Source: Patescibacteria group bacterium (GTDB lineage: Bacteria > Patescibacteriota > Minisyncoccia > UBA6257 > UBA9933). Taken from it: DNA of 42,292 bases. Positions 1-6,195 of this stretch are shown here, piece by piece. The DNA lies in contig JASEIG010000007.1 in assembly GCA_030017615.1 (NCBI GenBank), positions 1 to 42,292 on the forward strand, read 5' to 3'. Position numbers and translations under genes: made by a program. The notes under the pieces were generated by a model. The model saw only the letters and a program-made list of their open reading frames with translations, was not told the origin of the DNA and searched no databases. Positions within the stretch are counted from its first letter, which is position 1. Every line of letters starts with the position of its first letter.

Positions 1-57
1 CATGCATGCGCCTGTAACAAGCCCGACATATCCTGTACCTATAATTGAAATCTTCAT
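1..57 (-). CDS. UDP-glucose/GDP-mannose 6-dehydrogenase, N-terminal fragment
   Basis: Only the first 19 codons lie in the window; the gene continues off the left edge. The translation begins MKISIIGTGYVGLVTGACM, the Rossmann NAD-binding start (GxGxxG, here GTGYVG) typical of UDP-glucose and GDP-mannose dehydrogenases. These enzymes oxidise a nucleotide sugar to the uronic acid for surface polysaccharide. The start codon lies 4 bases after the obg stop codon on the same strand, so the two are probably co-transcribed. Family assignment is good from this motif; the exact substrate cannot be told. Confidence 0.8.
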   Translation of the reverse strand, partial: MKISIIGTGYVGLVTGACM

Positions 58-61
58 GTTT

Positions 62-1024
62 TTATTTCTCTTTTTTTATTTTATTTAAAATCTTTTTTAC
101 TTTTTCCAAACTATTCCAATCGTAAATGGAAATCGGAACAATCGATTTATTCAATTTTTTAAGCGCTGTTAATTTTTCTCTTAATTTTTTGAGAGTAATC
201 ATATCTGTTTTTGTTAAAAAAAGATATTCCGGTTTTTTAATCAATTCTTTATTAAATAATTCCAATTCCTTTTTAACTGTTTTGTAATCATTTGACGGAT
301 TTTCTGATTCGCTGGAAATAAAATGGAAAATTATTTTTGTTCTTTCAATATGATTTAAAAATTTTATTCCCAACCCCTTTCCTTCAAAAGCGCCTTTTAT
401 CAACCCGGGAATATCCGCTAAAATTAATTCGTAATAAGAACCCAAATTCGGTTCCAAAGTGGTAAACGGATAATTAGCCACCTTGCTTTTTGCGTTTGTC
501 AGTTCGTTAAGCAGACTGGATTTTCCGACATTGGGTAATCCGACAAATCCGATATCGGCAATTAATTTTAATTCCAGCCGCATATCAAACTCTTCTCCAA
601 GCGTTCCTTCTTTAAATTGTTTCGGACTGGTGTTAGTGGGGGATCGGAATTTATAATTTCCTTTTCCGCCACGCCCGCCCTTCGCCGCTAAAATTTTTTC
701 TCCAATTTTCGTGATTTCAAAAATTTGATTTGTGTTTAGATTATAAACCACCGTGCCGATTGGAATTTTTAAAATAAGATTTCCCACGTCTGCTCCGTCA
801 TTAAACTGCGGTTTTCCATCGCCTCCTTTCTGGGCTTTGATTTCTTTTTTATATCTAAATTGGCTTAAAGCGTTCAAATCGGAAACTCCTTCAAAATAAA
901 TACTCCCGCCGCTTCCGCCGCTTCCGCCGGACGGTCCCAAACTAAGCATATTTTTGTTGAACGCCACCGCGCCCCTTCCGCCGTCTCCTGCTTTGATTTT
1001 TATTTTAACATCGTCAATAAGCAT
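62..1024 (-). CDS. obg: Obg/CgtA family ribosome-associated GTPase
   Basis: GTPase involved in late assembly of the large ribosomal subunit. Residues 1-158 form the glycine-rich Obg fold (runs such as GPSGGSGGSGGS and KGGRGGKGN). The G domain follows: G1 GLPNVGKSS at 162-170, FTT switch at 187-189, G3 DIPG at 204-207 and G4 TKTD at 271-274. G4 is usually NKxD or NKID, so Thr in the first position is a mild variant. At 320 residues it lacks the C-terminal OCT extension of some homologues. There is no clear Shine-Dalgarno site before the ATG. The downstream sugar dehydrogenase is almost contiguous. Identification is firm. Confidence 0.96.
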   Translation of the reverse strand: MLIDDVKIKIKAGDGGRGAVAFNKNMLSLGPSGGSGGSGGSIYFEGVSDLNALSQFRYKKEIKAQKGGDGKPQFNDGADVGNLILKIPIGTVVYNLNTNQIFEITKIGEKILAAKGGRGGKGNYKFRSPTNTSPKQFKEGTLGEEFDMRLELKLIADIGFVGLPNVGKSSLLNELTNAKSKVANYPFTTLEPNLGSYYELILADIPGLIKGAFEGKGLGIKFLNHIERTKIIFHFISSESENPSNDYKTVKKELELFNKELIKKPEYLFLTKTDMITLKKLREKLTALKKLNKSIVPISIYDWNSLEKVKKILNKIKKEK

Positions 1025-1104
1025 ATTTTAAAACAATATTTTGGATAATTCTTTCATTCCCATAATTGTACTCTAAAATTTTTTTTTAACAGATATGAAA
1101 ATAG

Positions 1105-1133
1105 AAAAGGGCCTTTTAAAGATAAGCCCTTTT
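1105..1133. terminator. A/T-flanked inverted repeat, possible bidirectional terminator
   Basis: AAAAGGGC (1105-1112) pairs exactly with GCCCTTTT (1126-1133) across a 13-nt loop. The A-run on one side and T-run on the other resemble a weak bidirectional terminator. It lies between divergently transcribed obg and the pseudouridine synthase, so it more likely marks a short transcript or a leader than the end of either gene. Confidence 0.4.
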
Positions 1134-1148
1134 ATAGGAGGATTGGTC

Positions 1149-1207
1149 GGTTTGTGAAAACGAGTAAATTTAAATAGATTGTAATATGAGGCTCGTTCCC
1201 ACAAACC
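1149..1207. other. Long imperfect hairpin between obg and rluB-like gene
   Basis: GGTTTGTG (1149-1156) pairs with CACAAACC (1200-1207). After a 2x2 internal loop, AACGAG (1159-1164) pairs with CTCGTT (1192-1197). This gives 14 base pairs around a 27-nt AU-rich loop. An AGGAGG stretch (1136-1141) lies just upstream, and GTG at 1154 would open a 7-codon ORF (to 1177) inside the 5' arm. It could be a small RNA or a leader of the rluB-like gene. No known family was recognised. Confidence 0.45.
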
Positions 1208-1336
1208 GTATAAATTAAATTTTTAAGATACTAATTACATCTTAACGGAATTAAATGATTTGTCAATAGCCTGTAAATTTAAGGCCGTCCGGTCAATTTG
1301 CTTCATTTTTGCGGCTATTTCATTTAGTATTGAATA

Positions 1337-2032
1337 ATGCGCATACAAAAATACCTTTCGCAAAAAAGAATATTATCCCGCAGAGAAACAGAGGATTGCA
1401 TTCGCAAAGGGCTTATTGCCGTAAACGGGAAAATCGTGCGAGAACTCGGCGTTCAAATTGACCCCGCGAAAGACAGAGTAGAAATTTTATCAGCCGGCAG
1501 ATCCGAATCAAATAAAAAAATAACTATTGCCATAAACAAGCCAAAAGGGATTGTCTCGTCAAAAAATAAATCGGAAGGGATTACTGTATTTGAATTTTTC
1601 CCGCAATTCAAAAATTTGAACGCTGTCGGCAGACTGGATAAAGACAGTGAAGGATTATTATTGCTTTCAAATGACGGAGTGGTAACGTCCGCCGTTACCG
1701 GAACCGGTCATAAAATTGAAAAAGAATATGTGGTTTCCGTTCGCGGAAAAATCAGTCCGGGAAAAATTAAAAAAATGGAAAATGGAATTAAACTGGAAGA
1801 AGGAATAACTTTACCCGCCAAAGTCAGGCTGTTAAACCCCCGTACGTTTATAATTATTTTAAGAGAGGGGAGAAAACATCAAATCAGAAGAATGGCGAAC
1901 GCGCTTTATCTTACAATTACGAAATTGAAGCGCATAAGAATCGGCAATATTCATTTGGGCGATATTGCGGTTGGCGAATTCCGCCCGCTTACTAAAATTG
2001 AAACGGAAAAACTTAAAAAAATGGCCGAATAA
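1337..2032 (+). CDS. RsuA/RluB-family rRNA pseudouridine synthase
   Basis: Converts a specific uridine of ribosomal RNA to pseudouridine. Residues 1-50 are an S4 RNA-binding domain (RIQKYLSQKRILSRRE, then GLIAVNG). The catalytic domain carries the family signature GRLDKDSEGLLLLSNDG at 98-114, with Asp101 as the catalytic aspartate, and the later EGRKHQIRRM motif. Length, 231 residues, is normal. RsuA (16S), RluB, RluE and RluF (23S) share these motifs, so the exact rRNA target is undecided; the S4 domain favours RsuA/RluB/RluF over RluE. It starts at ATG with no obvious Shine-Dalgarno site. Confidence 0.92.
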   Translation: MRIQKYLSQKRILSRRETEDCIRKGLIAVNGKIVRELGVQIDPAKDRVEILSAGRSESNKKITIAINKPKGIVSSKNKSEGITVFEFFPQFKNLNAVGRLDKDSEGLLLLSNDGVVTSAVTGTGHKIEKEYVVSVRGKISPGKIKKMENGIKLEEGITLPAKVRLLNPRTFIIILREGRKHQIRRMANALYLTITKLKRIRIGNIHLGDIAVGEFRPLTKIETEKLKKMAE

Positions 2033-2141
2033 TATGCGGTAAAAACTTAAATTTTAAGTTGAATTAAGCGAGTTTTTACTGTAAATTTTTAAATGACAGA
2101 TTTAGATTTTTATTGTTAATTATAAATTGCGAATTTTATAA

Positions 2142-2215
2142 TGCGGGATCATCTAATGGTAGGATGCGACTCTCTGAAAGTCGTCATCTAGGTTCGAATC
2201 CTAGTCCCGCAGCCA
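2142..2215 (+). tRNA. tRNA-Gln (anticodon CTG)
   Basis: Complete cloverleaf: acceptor TGCGGGA pairs with TCCCGCA, anticodon stem CGACT/AGTCG encloses CTCTGAA (anticodon CTG, reading CAG), and T-arm CTAGG-TTCGAAT-CCTAG. Discriminator is G and CCA is genome-encoded (2213-2215). The D stem is short (ATC/GAT). Confidence 0.93.
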
Positions 2216-2305
2216 GTTTGTAAAGTTTGCGTTTTCCGCCTCGCTCGGACGGGCAAAAATTCCTTCATATAGAAATTAAAATTCTCAATAAAAATCATTT
2301 TATTT

Positions 2306-3172
2306 TTAATTTAATATTACCGGATTTTTCCCCTCAATTTGAATTTTTTTAAGTTTTAATTTTCTTTCGGCGTTAAGCGTTGCTTCCAAAATTTTTATTC
2401 TTTTTCCTCCACCAAACCGCGATTTTTCAGTCCAAACCCCCGGCTCCGGATTAAGAGCTTTTATTTTTTGATAAATTGATTTTGCCAAATCTCCTCCATC
2501 GTTTTGCGCATTTTCCAAATCGGCGGGGTCTATAAAACCGTCGTGTGTCATAAATTTTTTCGTAAAAGTCGCGTCCGATTCTATTTGAATTCGGGGTTTA
2601 ATTTCCTGCTTTATTAATTTCTGAAAATTTTCGGCTAAAAGATTTCCTCCCAACCCGGCTAATTTTTTTTGAAGTTCGGAATAATTCATATCGTTTATTT
2701 CCAAATTTTTTTGGGCGATTATCGGTCCGTGGTCAACTTTTGAATCCACAAAATAAAGCGTTACTCCCGTTTCCTTCTCGTCGTCCAGTATTGCGGTCTG
2801 GATAGGGGAAGAACCGCGGTATTTTGGAAGTAACGACGGATGCACTCCGATTATCCCGAATTTTGGAATATCAATCACGTCTTGCGTTATTATTTTGGCG
2901 TAAGCTGCGATTACAAAAAAATCCGGCTCCAATTCTTTTATCTTATTTTTAAAATCCTCGTCCAATTTTTCCGGTTGCATAATTTTTATCCGTCCGGCGT
3001 TTTCCGCGTTGCTTTGTATTAAAATTTTAGTCGGCGGGGGAATAATTATTTTTTTTCTTCCAGTCGGACGGTCGGGATTGCATACCAAAACCGACGGGAC
3101 ATATCCGTTTTCTAACAGTTTTTCCAAAACAATTTTAGCGAACTCGGGAGTTCCAAAAAACACAAATTTCAT
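2306..3172 (-). CDS. fmt: Methionyl-tRNA formyltransferase
   Basis: Formylates initiator Met-tRNA using 10-formyltetrahydrofolate. N-terminal Rossmann-like start FVFFGTPEFA (3-12), conserved CNPDRPTGRK (31-40) and substrate loop HPSLLPKYRG (111-120). Catalytic His111 and Asp147 (KVDHGP) are present. The catalytic Asn two residues before the His in E. coli Fmt (NVH) is Gly109 here (GVH). At 288 residues it is shorter than the roughly 315 of E. coli, with a reduced C-terminal domain. def, the matching deformylase, lies about 0.5 kb away on the same strand with a convergent gene between. Identification is firm; activity with the Gly substitution is unproven. Confidence 0.94.
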   Translation of the reverse strand: MKFVFFGTPEFAKIVLEKLLENGYVPSVLVCNPDRPTGRKKIIIPPPTKILIQSNAENAGRIKIMQPEKLDEDFKNKIKELEPDFFVIAAYAKIITQDVIDIPKFGIIGVHPSLLPKYRGSSPIQTAILDDEKETGVTLYFVDSKVDHGPIIAQKNLEINDMNYSELQKKLAGLGGNLLAENFQKLIKQEIKPRIQIESDATFTKKFMTHDGFIDPADLENAQNDGGDLAKSIYQKIKALNPEPGVWTEKSRFGGGKRIKILEATLNAERKLKLKKIQIEGKNPVILN

Positions 3173-3205
3173 AGTTGTAAATCAAGTTTCAATTATTGAC
3201 GATTA

Positions 3206-3214
3206 TTATCCACA
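3206..3214 (+). promoter_or_regulatory. Consensus DnaA box TTATCCACA
   Basis: Exact match to the 9-mer DnaA box in the gap between divergent fmt and the deoxyribosyltransferase-like gene, just upstream of the promoter of the latter. Two further exact copies are at 22798 and 26578. Confidence 0.4.
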
Positions 3215-3221
3215 TTCGTAT

Positions 3222-3250
3222 TTGCTTTAAAAATATACAATTTATATAAT
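3222..3250 (+). promoter_or_regulatory. Sigma70-like promoter of the 3258 gene, probably leaderless
   Basis: TTGCTT (3222-3227), 17-bp spacer, TATAAT (3245-3250). The ATG of the gene begins 8 bases after the -10 box, about where transcription should start, so the mRNA would be leaderless. No Shine-Dalgarno site fits in between. Confidence 0.6.
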
Positions 3251-3257
3251 TATACCA

Positions 3258-3683
3258 ATGAAATTTTTTATTGCATCCAGGTGGAAAAATAAAGAAGAAG
3301 TTGAACGGCTCAGCGAAGAACTGAAAGGGAGAGGGCATCAAGTCTATTCTTTTCTTGAAAGCGGAGCAAACCTTTTAACGGGTATGCCCATTGAAGCGGA
3401 AATGAAAGTTTTCAGCGAAGCGCTGGCTAATTGGAGAAACGACCCAAGAATTTCTCAGATTTTTGATTTTGAAATCAAAGGGTTAAAAGAATGCGACGCG
3501 CTTATCCTGCTTTTGCCCGCGGGAGATTCTTCGCATGTTGAAGCGGGTGCCGCTTACGGAATGGGGAAAAAAATAATCGCTATCGGACCCGTTGCCAAAC
3601 CGGAGGTGATTTATTTAATGTTCAACCATCTTTATTTGGACGTTTCTTCTTTTTTGGCGGATTTACACAATATTGTCGGTTAA
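3258..3683 (+). CDS. Nucleoside 2-deoxyribosyltransferase-like protein
   Basis: A 141-residue protein with the compact alpha/beta fold of the nucleoside 2-deoxyribosyltransferase family. It starts MKFFIASRW and has a central hydrophobic strand ECDALILLLPAG (79-89), followed by SSHVEAGAAYGMGKK (91-105). The Glu (E95) plus the GxAxGxGK pattern matches the family's active-site helix. Such enzymes move deoxyribose between bases or act as nucleotide hydrolases. Its 3' end overlaps the end of convergent def by 4 bases. The fold is fairly certain; the substrate is not, and related folds are also used for signalling nucleotides. Confidence 0.72.
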   Translation: MKFFIASRWKNKEEVERLSEELKGRGHQVYSFLESGANLLTGMPIEAEMKVFSEALANWRNDPRISQIFDFEIKGLKECDALILLLPAGDSSHVEAGAAYGMGKKIIAIGPVAKPEVIYLMFNHLYLDVSSFLADLHNIVG

Positions 3684-4198
3684 ATAGTTTCTTGAGATTT
3701 TAAATCCGACAACTTGGTGATTTTACGTAAATTTACGGCTTTATCTATAAACAATATGCCGTTCAGATGGTCAATTTCATGTTGAAAAACGCGCGCAGTC
3801 AGTCCCTGCGCTTTTATTTTGATTTTTCTGCCGTTTTTATCATAACCCTCAAGAGTGATTTTATTTAGCCTTTTAACTTCTCCGTAAAATCCCGGCGCGC
3901 TTAAACACCCTTCTTCCAAAACAGAAGTTTCTTTTGAAGTTTTAATTATATTCGGATTAAACACGGAAAAAAATTTAAAAGTTTTATCGTGTTGCGGAAT
4001 TTCTGCCACAAATAATCGCATATCCAAACCGATTTGATTTGCGCTCAATCCAATTCCAATTTCTTTTTTCATAATTTCACGCATTTTTTTGATTAGGTCG
4101 GCAATTTCTTTTTTTGAAACATTGGAAAAATCAAAATCCGCCGTCTTTTTGCGGAGAAATTTTTCCTCTCTTTTATTGTTTATGGTAAAAATATTCAC
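3680..4198 (-). CDS. def: Peptide deformylase
   Basis: Removes the N-formyl group from nascent proteins. All three metal-site motifs are present: GIGLSANQ (48-55), EEGCLS (95-100, metal ligand Cys98) and HEIDH (140-144, two His ligands and catalytic Glu141). Length, 172 residues, is typical. It pairs functionally with fmt at 2306-3172. The first motif has Ser where many bacteria have Ala (GLAAxQ), a common variant. The stop codon overlaps the 3' end of the convergent upstream gene. Identification is firm. Confidence 0.95.
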   Translation of the reverse strand: MNIFTINNKREEKFLRKKTADFDFSNVSKKEIADLIKKMREIMKKEIGIGLSANQIGLDMRLFVAEIPQHDKTFKFFSVFNPNIIKTSKETSVLEEGCLSAPGFYGEVKRLNKITLEGYDKNGRKIKIKAQGLTARVFQHEIDHLNGILFIDKAVNLRKITKLSDLKSQETI

Positions 4199-4247
4199 AT
4201 TGACAAAACTACGATAATAAATTTAATTTATGATAATTATAACAAAC

Positions 4248-4556
4248 TTATTTTTTACTCTTGTTTTTACTTTTAAATTTTTTTAACACAATTCTCTTTT
4301 TTAAAATCGCCTTGCTTTGCAGAACTTTCATAAAATACCCGCCTTTATTTTTAATATTTTTTCTGTCTGAAACATCGCGGGCGATGCCCATTAAAGTTCC
4401 CTCGTCGTATTTCTTGGCGAGCCCCATATAAAGAGCCTTATGTTTTTCATCATTCAATAAATGGGCGATTTCCAAACCAATCAGCTGGAAACGCCTATAA
4501 ATATGCGACTTTTTGCCCCGCTCTTTTAATTCTTTAATGTAATCTTTATTAATCAT
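4248..4556 (-). CDS. Conserved hypothetical basic protein
   Basis: A 102-residue protein of unknown function. It has a helical N-terminal half (INKDYIKELKERGKKSHIYRRFQLIGLEIAHLLND) and a very lysine-rich C-terminus (KKRIVLKKFKSKNKSKK), with no membrane segment or signal. The basic tail suggests nucleic-acid or ribosome binding, which is only an inference. It lies 49 bases upstream of def on the same strand and downstream of the RNA block at 4730-5047, so all may share a transcript. The sequence resembles small proteins common in CPR genomes, but no named family is recognised. Confidence 0.7.
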   Translation of the reverse strand: MINKDYIKELKERGKKSHIYRRFQLIGLEIAHLLNDEKHKALYMGLAKKYDEGTLMGIARDVSDRKNIKNKGGYFMKVLQSKAILKKRIVLKKFKSKNKSKK

Positions 4557-4616
4557 ATTTAATTTATCTTATATTGATTTTTACCGATTATAAAGCCTTG
4601 TTTTTTGATTATTGTT

Positions 4617-4699
4617 GCAGATTTTTTATTCTTCAGCAGATGTATTTTAAAAAAATAACCTCCGAAAGATTCGTAAAGGATAAATCCCAAAAAATCTGC
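4617..4699. repeat. Inverted repeat GCAGATTTTT / AAAAATCTGC
   Basis: Perfect 10-bp arms at 4617-4626 and 4690-4699 enclose 63 bases of AT-rich sequence. It sits between the structured RNA block and the small hypothetical gene and could close a large stem-loop in their shared transcript. Confidence 0.4.
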
Positions 4700-4729
4700 C
4701 GAAGGCGATTAAAAAAAATTGACTAAAAA

Positions 4730-4806
4730 ATATGGTGGGGACGATAGGATATAATCCTATGACTAAGATTTTTTATAGTTTTAAAAAATCCCGCTTTTAC
4801 GTCCCC
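4730..4806 (-). ncRNA. tRNA-like three-stem element with encoded ACCA end
   Basis: Read on the minus strand, GGGGACG pairs with CGTCCCC as a 7-bp acceptor-like stem, followed directly by ACCA. Inside are a 5-bp stem ATAGG/CCTAT with a 7-nt loop in the T-arm position, and an 8-bp stem GATTTTTT/AAAAAATC in the anticodon-arm position. There is no convincing D-arm and the T-loop (ATTATAT) lacks the TTCRANY consensus. It may be a decayed tRNA, a tRNA mimic or a processed structural RNA. It is not a tmRNA: it is far too short and has no tag-coding segment. Confidence 0.45.
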
Positions 4807-4828
4807 TTTGAAAATTAAAGAGAAATGA

Positions 4829-4901
4829 TCGGACCGAGAGGATTTGAACCTCCGACCTCCAGCTGGTATGCTGGCGCGCTGCCGGACTGCGCCACAGTCC
4901 G
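4829..4901 (-). tRNA. tRNA-Pro-like gene with a 6-nt anticodon loop
   Basis: The body is a good tRNA: acceptor CGGACTG/CGGTCCG (C1-G72 and A73, as in bacterial tRNA-Pro), D-arm GCGC-AGTCCGGCA-GCGC, and T-arm GGAGG-TTCAAAT-CCTCT. The anticodon stem CCAGC/GCTGG, however, encloses only ATACCA, six bases instead of seven, so no standard Pro anticodon (NGG) is present. If the T is U33 the triplet would be ACC. CCA is not encoded (ATCA follows the stem). It is either a one-base-deleted pseudo-tRNA, a specialised tRNA-like RNA, or carries a sequencing error. Confidence 0.6.
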
Positions 4902-4922
4902 AATACCATTTCGTATTTTGGT

Positions 4923-5047
4923 AGACTCGGAAAGGAACTTTTGCGAATGTGAACTCGCATGTTTTCCTAACCGAGTCTTGGTGGTAGCAGGGCGGGAACT
5001 TAATCCCTCGGCTTAACGGCTTCTTAGTTTCAAAGCCTTTTCCCTGC
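4923..5047 (-). ncRNA. Structured RNA upstream of the tRNA-Pro-like gene
   Basis: On the minus strand two stem-loop modules precede the tRNA. Module A (5047-4987) is closed by GCAGGG/CCCTGC and contains GGCTT/AAGCC and GGGA/TCCC hairpins. Module B (4978-4923) is an 18-bp interrupted hairpin: AGACTCGG/CCGAGTCT, AGGAA/TTCCT and TGCGA/TCGCA around an 8-nt loop. Both are followed by ACCA (TACCACCA after A, ACCA after B), like the neighbouring tRNA-like units. No Rfam family is recognised; RNase P, SRP, tmRNA, T-box and group I intron motifs were looked for and not found. The open reading frames across it are spurious. Confidence 0.5.
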
Positions 5048-5251
5048 AAAAGCGTATTTATACTCTATTTGAGCCATAAACACGTAAATTTGTTAATTTT
5101 TAAAAGTTCTAAAATATAAGCTAAAGCGTATTAAAATACTGTTCAATTGTCAATATTTGCCGGGCAGTCTAATTAATTAAACCGCGATATTGAAAATATT
5201 TTAAAAGATACGCAAAAATAAAAAAAATCGGTTCACTTTTATTAAAAATAA

Positions 5252-5286
5252 AAAAGAGCAGGAACAATTTTAATTTCTGCTCTTTT
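5252..5286 (-). terminator. Rho-independent terminator of the 29-residue peptide gene
   Basis: AAAAGAGCAG (5252-5261) pairs with CTGCTCTTTT (5277-5286) across a 15-nt loop. Read on the minus strand the hairpin ends in a T-run. The stop codon of the small peptide (5285-5287) overlaps its upstream arm. Confidence 0.75.
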
Positions 5287-5374
5287 ACCAATTTTCGGCT
5301 AAAACATTGTTGTTTAAAATACAAATACCAAAAGCCGCAATAATAACCAATACAGCCAATAATTTTCCTGTCAT
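5285..5374 (-). CDS. 29-residue membrane or secreted peptide
   Basis: Short ORF translating to a lysine near the start, a hydrophobic stretch LLAVLVIIAAFGICIL (5-20) and a short polar tail NNNVLAENW. It looks like a signal peptide or a single membrane span. Support for it being real: a promoter TTGACA-16-TATAAA about 40-67 bases upstream, a GGGG-rich ribosome site (AAAGGGG) 7 bases before the ATG, and a terminator at its stop codon, giving a roughly 125-nt monocistronic transcript. The same promoter-to-terminator design is seen for the next gene. Function is unknown; a toxin-like or regulatory peptide is possible. Confidence 0.55.
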   Translation of the reverse strand: MTGKLLAVLVIIAAFGICILNNNVLAENW

Positions 5375-5413
5375 CTTTATTCCCCTTTAATAATTAATTA
5401 ACTGCTGCTAACA

Positions 5414-5441
5414 TTTATACAATTCAGTATTGAACTGTCAA
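5414..5441 (-). promoter_or_regulatory. Sigma70-like promoter of the 29-residue peptide gene
   Basis: Minus strand: TTGACA (5441-5436), 16-bp spacer, TATAAA (5419-5414). The -35 box is perfect and the predicted 5' UTR is about 33 nt. Confidence 0.7.
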
Positions 5442-5454
5442 GTTAAAAAATGAA

Positions 5455-5489
5455 AAGAGCAGGGGAGCGAAATTCTTTCCACTGCTCTT
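5455..5489 (-). terminator. Rho-independent terminator of the 126-residue protein gene
   Basis: AAGAGCAG (5455-5462) pairs with CTGCTCTT (5482-5489). On the minus strand it is followed by TTCATTTTTT. The arm sequence is nearly the same as that of the terminator at 5252-5286. A second hairpin, TGGCGCA/TGCGCCA (5510-5529), sits directly after the stop codon. Confidence 0.7.
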
Positions 5490-5529
5490 ATAGTTTGTTG
5501 TTATATTTTTGGCGCAATGCAATGCGCCA

Positions 5530-5910
5530 CTATCGGGTAACCCAAGCGATCATTTGATGCGCTTTATCACCGGTATTGAAAACAAATTCAAATCTTGGAG
5601 ATTCTTTACCGGTAAGATAAGCGCGCTCATCGGCTCCAAGCCTCTGACTTTTTCTTTCTCCTCTGGCGTCGTAATAATATATGGCGCCGCGGAATTTAGG
5701 CGACCAAATTTCGCACTTTTCCGAGGCTCTTACATAAAGTTCCGAAGGTAATACTGAAAATTCCATCGGCTCCTTATCTCCGGAACACCACTGCATTAAT
5801 GCAGGCCGGTGTTCATAATTCCATATGTTAATTTTTCCCAAAACCAAAACCGCCGAAAAAGCTAAAACTACAACAATTACCGCTAACAAAACTGCATTCT
5901 TTGTATTCAT
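5530..5910 (-). CDS. Membrane-anchored or secreted hypothetical protein
   Basis: 126 residues. Residues 6-25 (AVLLAVIVVVLAFSAVLVLG) form one hydrophobic segment, either a signal peptide or N-terminal anchor, followed by a small soluble domain with two cysteines (C42, C67) that could form a disulfide outside the membrane. There are many aromatic and charged residues and no known motif. The gene stands alone: promoter at 5979-6006, a GGAGGG ribosome site before the ATG, and a hairpin plus terminator after the stop. Strong Shine-Dalgarno sites are rare among the housekeeping genes here. Function is unknown. Confidence 0.65.
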   Translation of the reverse strand: MNTKNAVLLAVIVVVLAFSAVLVLGKINIWNYEHRPALMQWCSGDKEPMEFSVLPSELYVRASEKCEIWSPKFRGAIYYYDARGERKSQRLGADERAYLTGKESPRFEFVFNTGDKAHQMIAWVTR

Positions 5911-5978
5911 TCTTCTTCCCTCCTATTGATTTATAAAACAAAAACTTAAAACTAATTAAGCTTTTTAATGCTTTTTTA

Positions 5979-6006
5979 AGCATACAACTAAAAAAAGAAA
6001 TGTCAA
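5979..6006 (-). promoter_or_regulatory. Sigma70-like promoter of the 126-residue protein gene
   Basis: Minus strand: TTGACA (6006-6001), 16-bp spacer, TATGCT (5984-5979). It lies about 70 bases upstream of the ATG. Confidence 0.6.
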
Positions 6007-6061
6007 TATCGGCAAGAATCACCCAAAAACCCAGTTATTATCTGAAAAAATCACTGCTAAA

Positions 6062-6094
6062 GCCTGCGCCAATAAGGCAAAATTACCCGCAGGC
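6062..6094 (-). terminator. Hairpin downstream of the glycosyltransferase
   Basis: GCCTGCG (6062-6068) pairs with CGCAGGC (6088-6094). On the minus strand it is followed by TTTAGCAGTGATTTTTT. A 15-codon ORF (6110-6157, MKLKFFNLIVLAAPL, with GAGG 8 bases upstream) lies between the glycosyltransferase stop and this hairpin; it is too short to call a gene. Confidence 0.45.
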
Positions 6095-6195
6095 GTCGTT
6101 CAAAATCATTTAAAGCGGCGCCGCCAAAACAATTAAATTAAAAAACTTCAATTTCATATTCCAAACCTCATATTCTATAATGTATTTTTCTTATT

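Noticed and set aside
2840-3230. Two plus-strand ORFs across fmt
   Set aside because: They are shadows of fmt on the opposite strand with no start signals or protein-like features.
4723-5049. 108-codon minus-strand ORF and an opposing 63-codon plus-strand ORF (4825-5016)
   Set aside because: Both run across the tRNA and structured RNA. The plus-strand product is the familiar antisense-of-tRNA peptide (RGFEPPTS), so neither is a gene.
4730-5053. tmRNA, RNase P RNA, SRP RNA, T-box or group I intron
   Set aside because: None of the conserved motifs is present: no tag ORF, no GAGGAAAGTCC, no AGGGTGG T-box, and no intron core. The CCA-ending element at the 3' side is only 73 bases plus CCA.
6110-6157. 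15-codon ORF MKLKFFNLIVLAAPL
   Set aside because: It has a plausible ribosome site, but it is too short and unsupported by a promoter or conservation that I can see.
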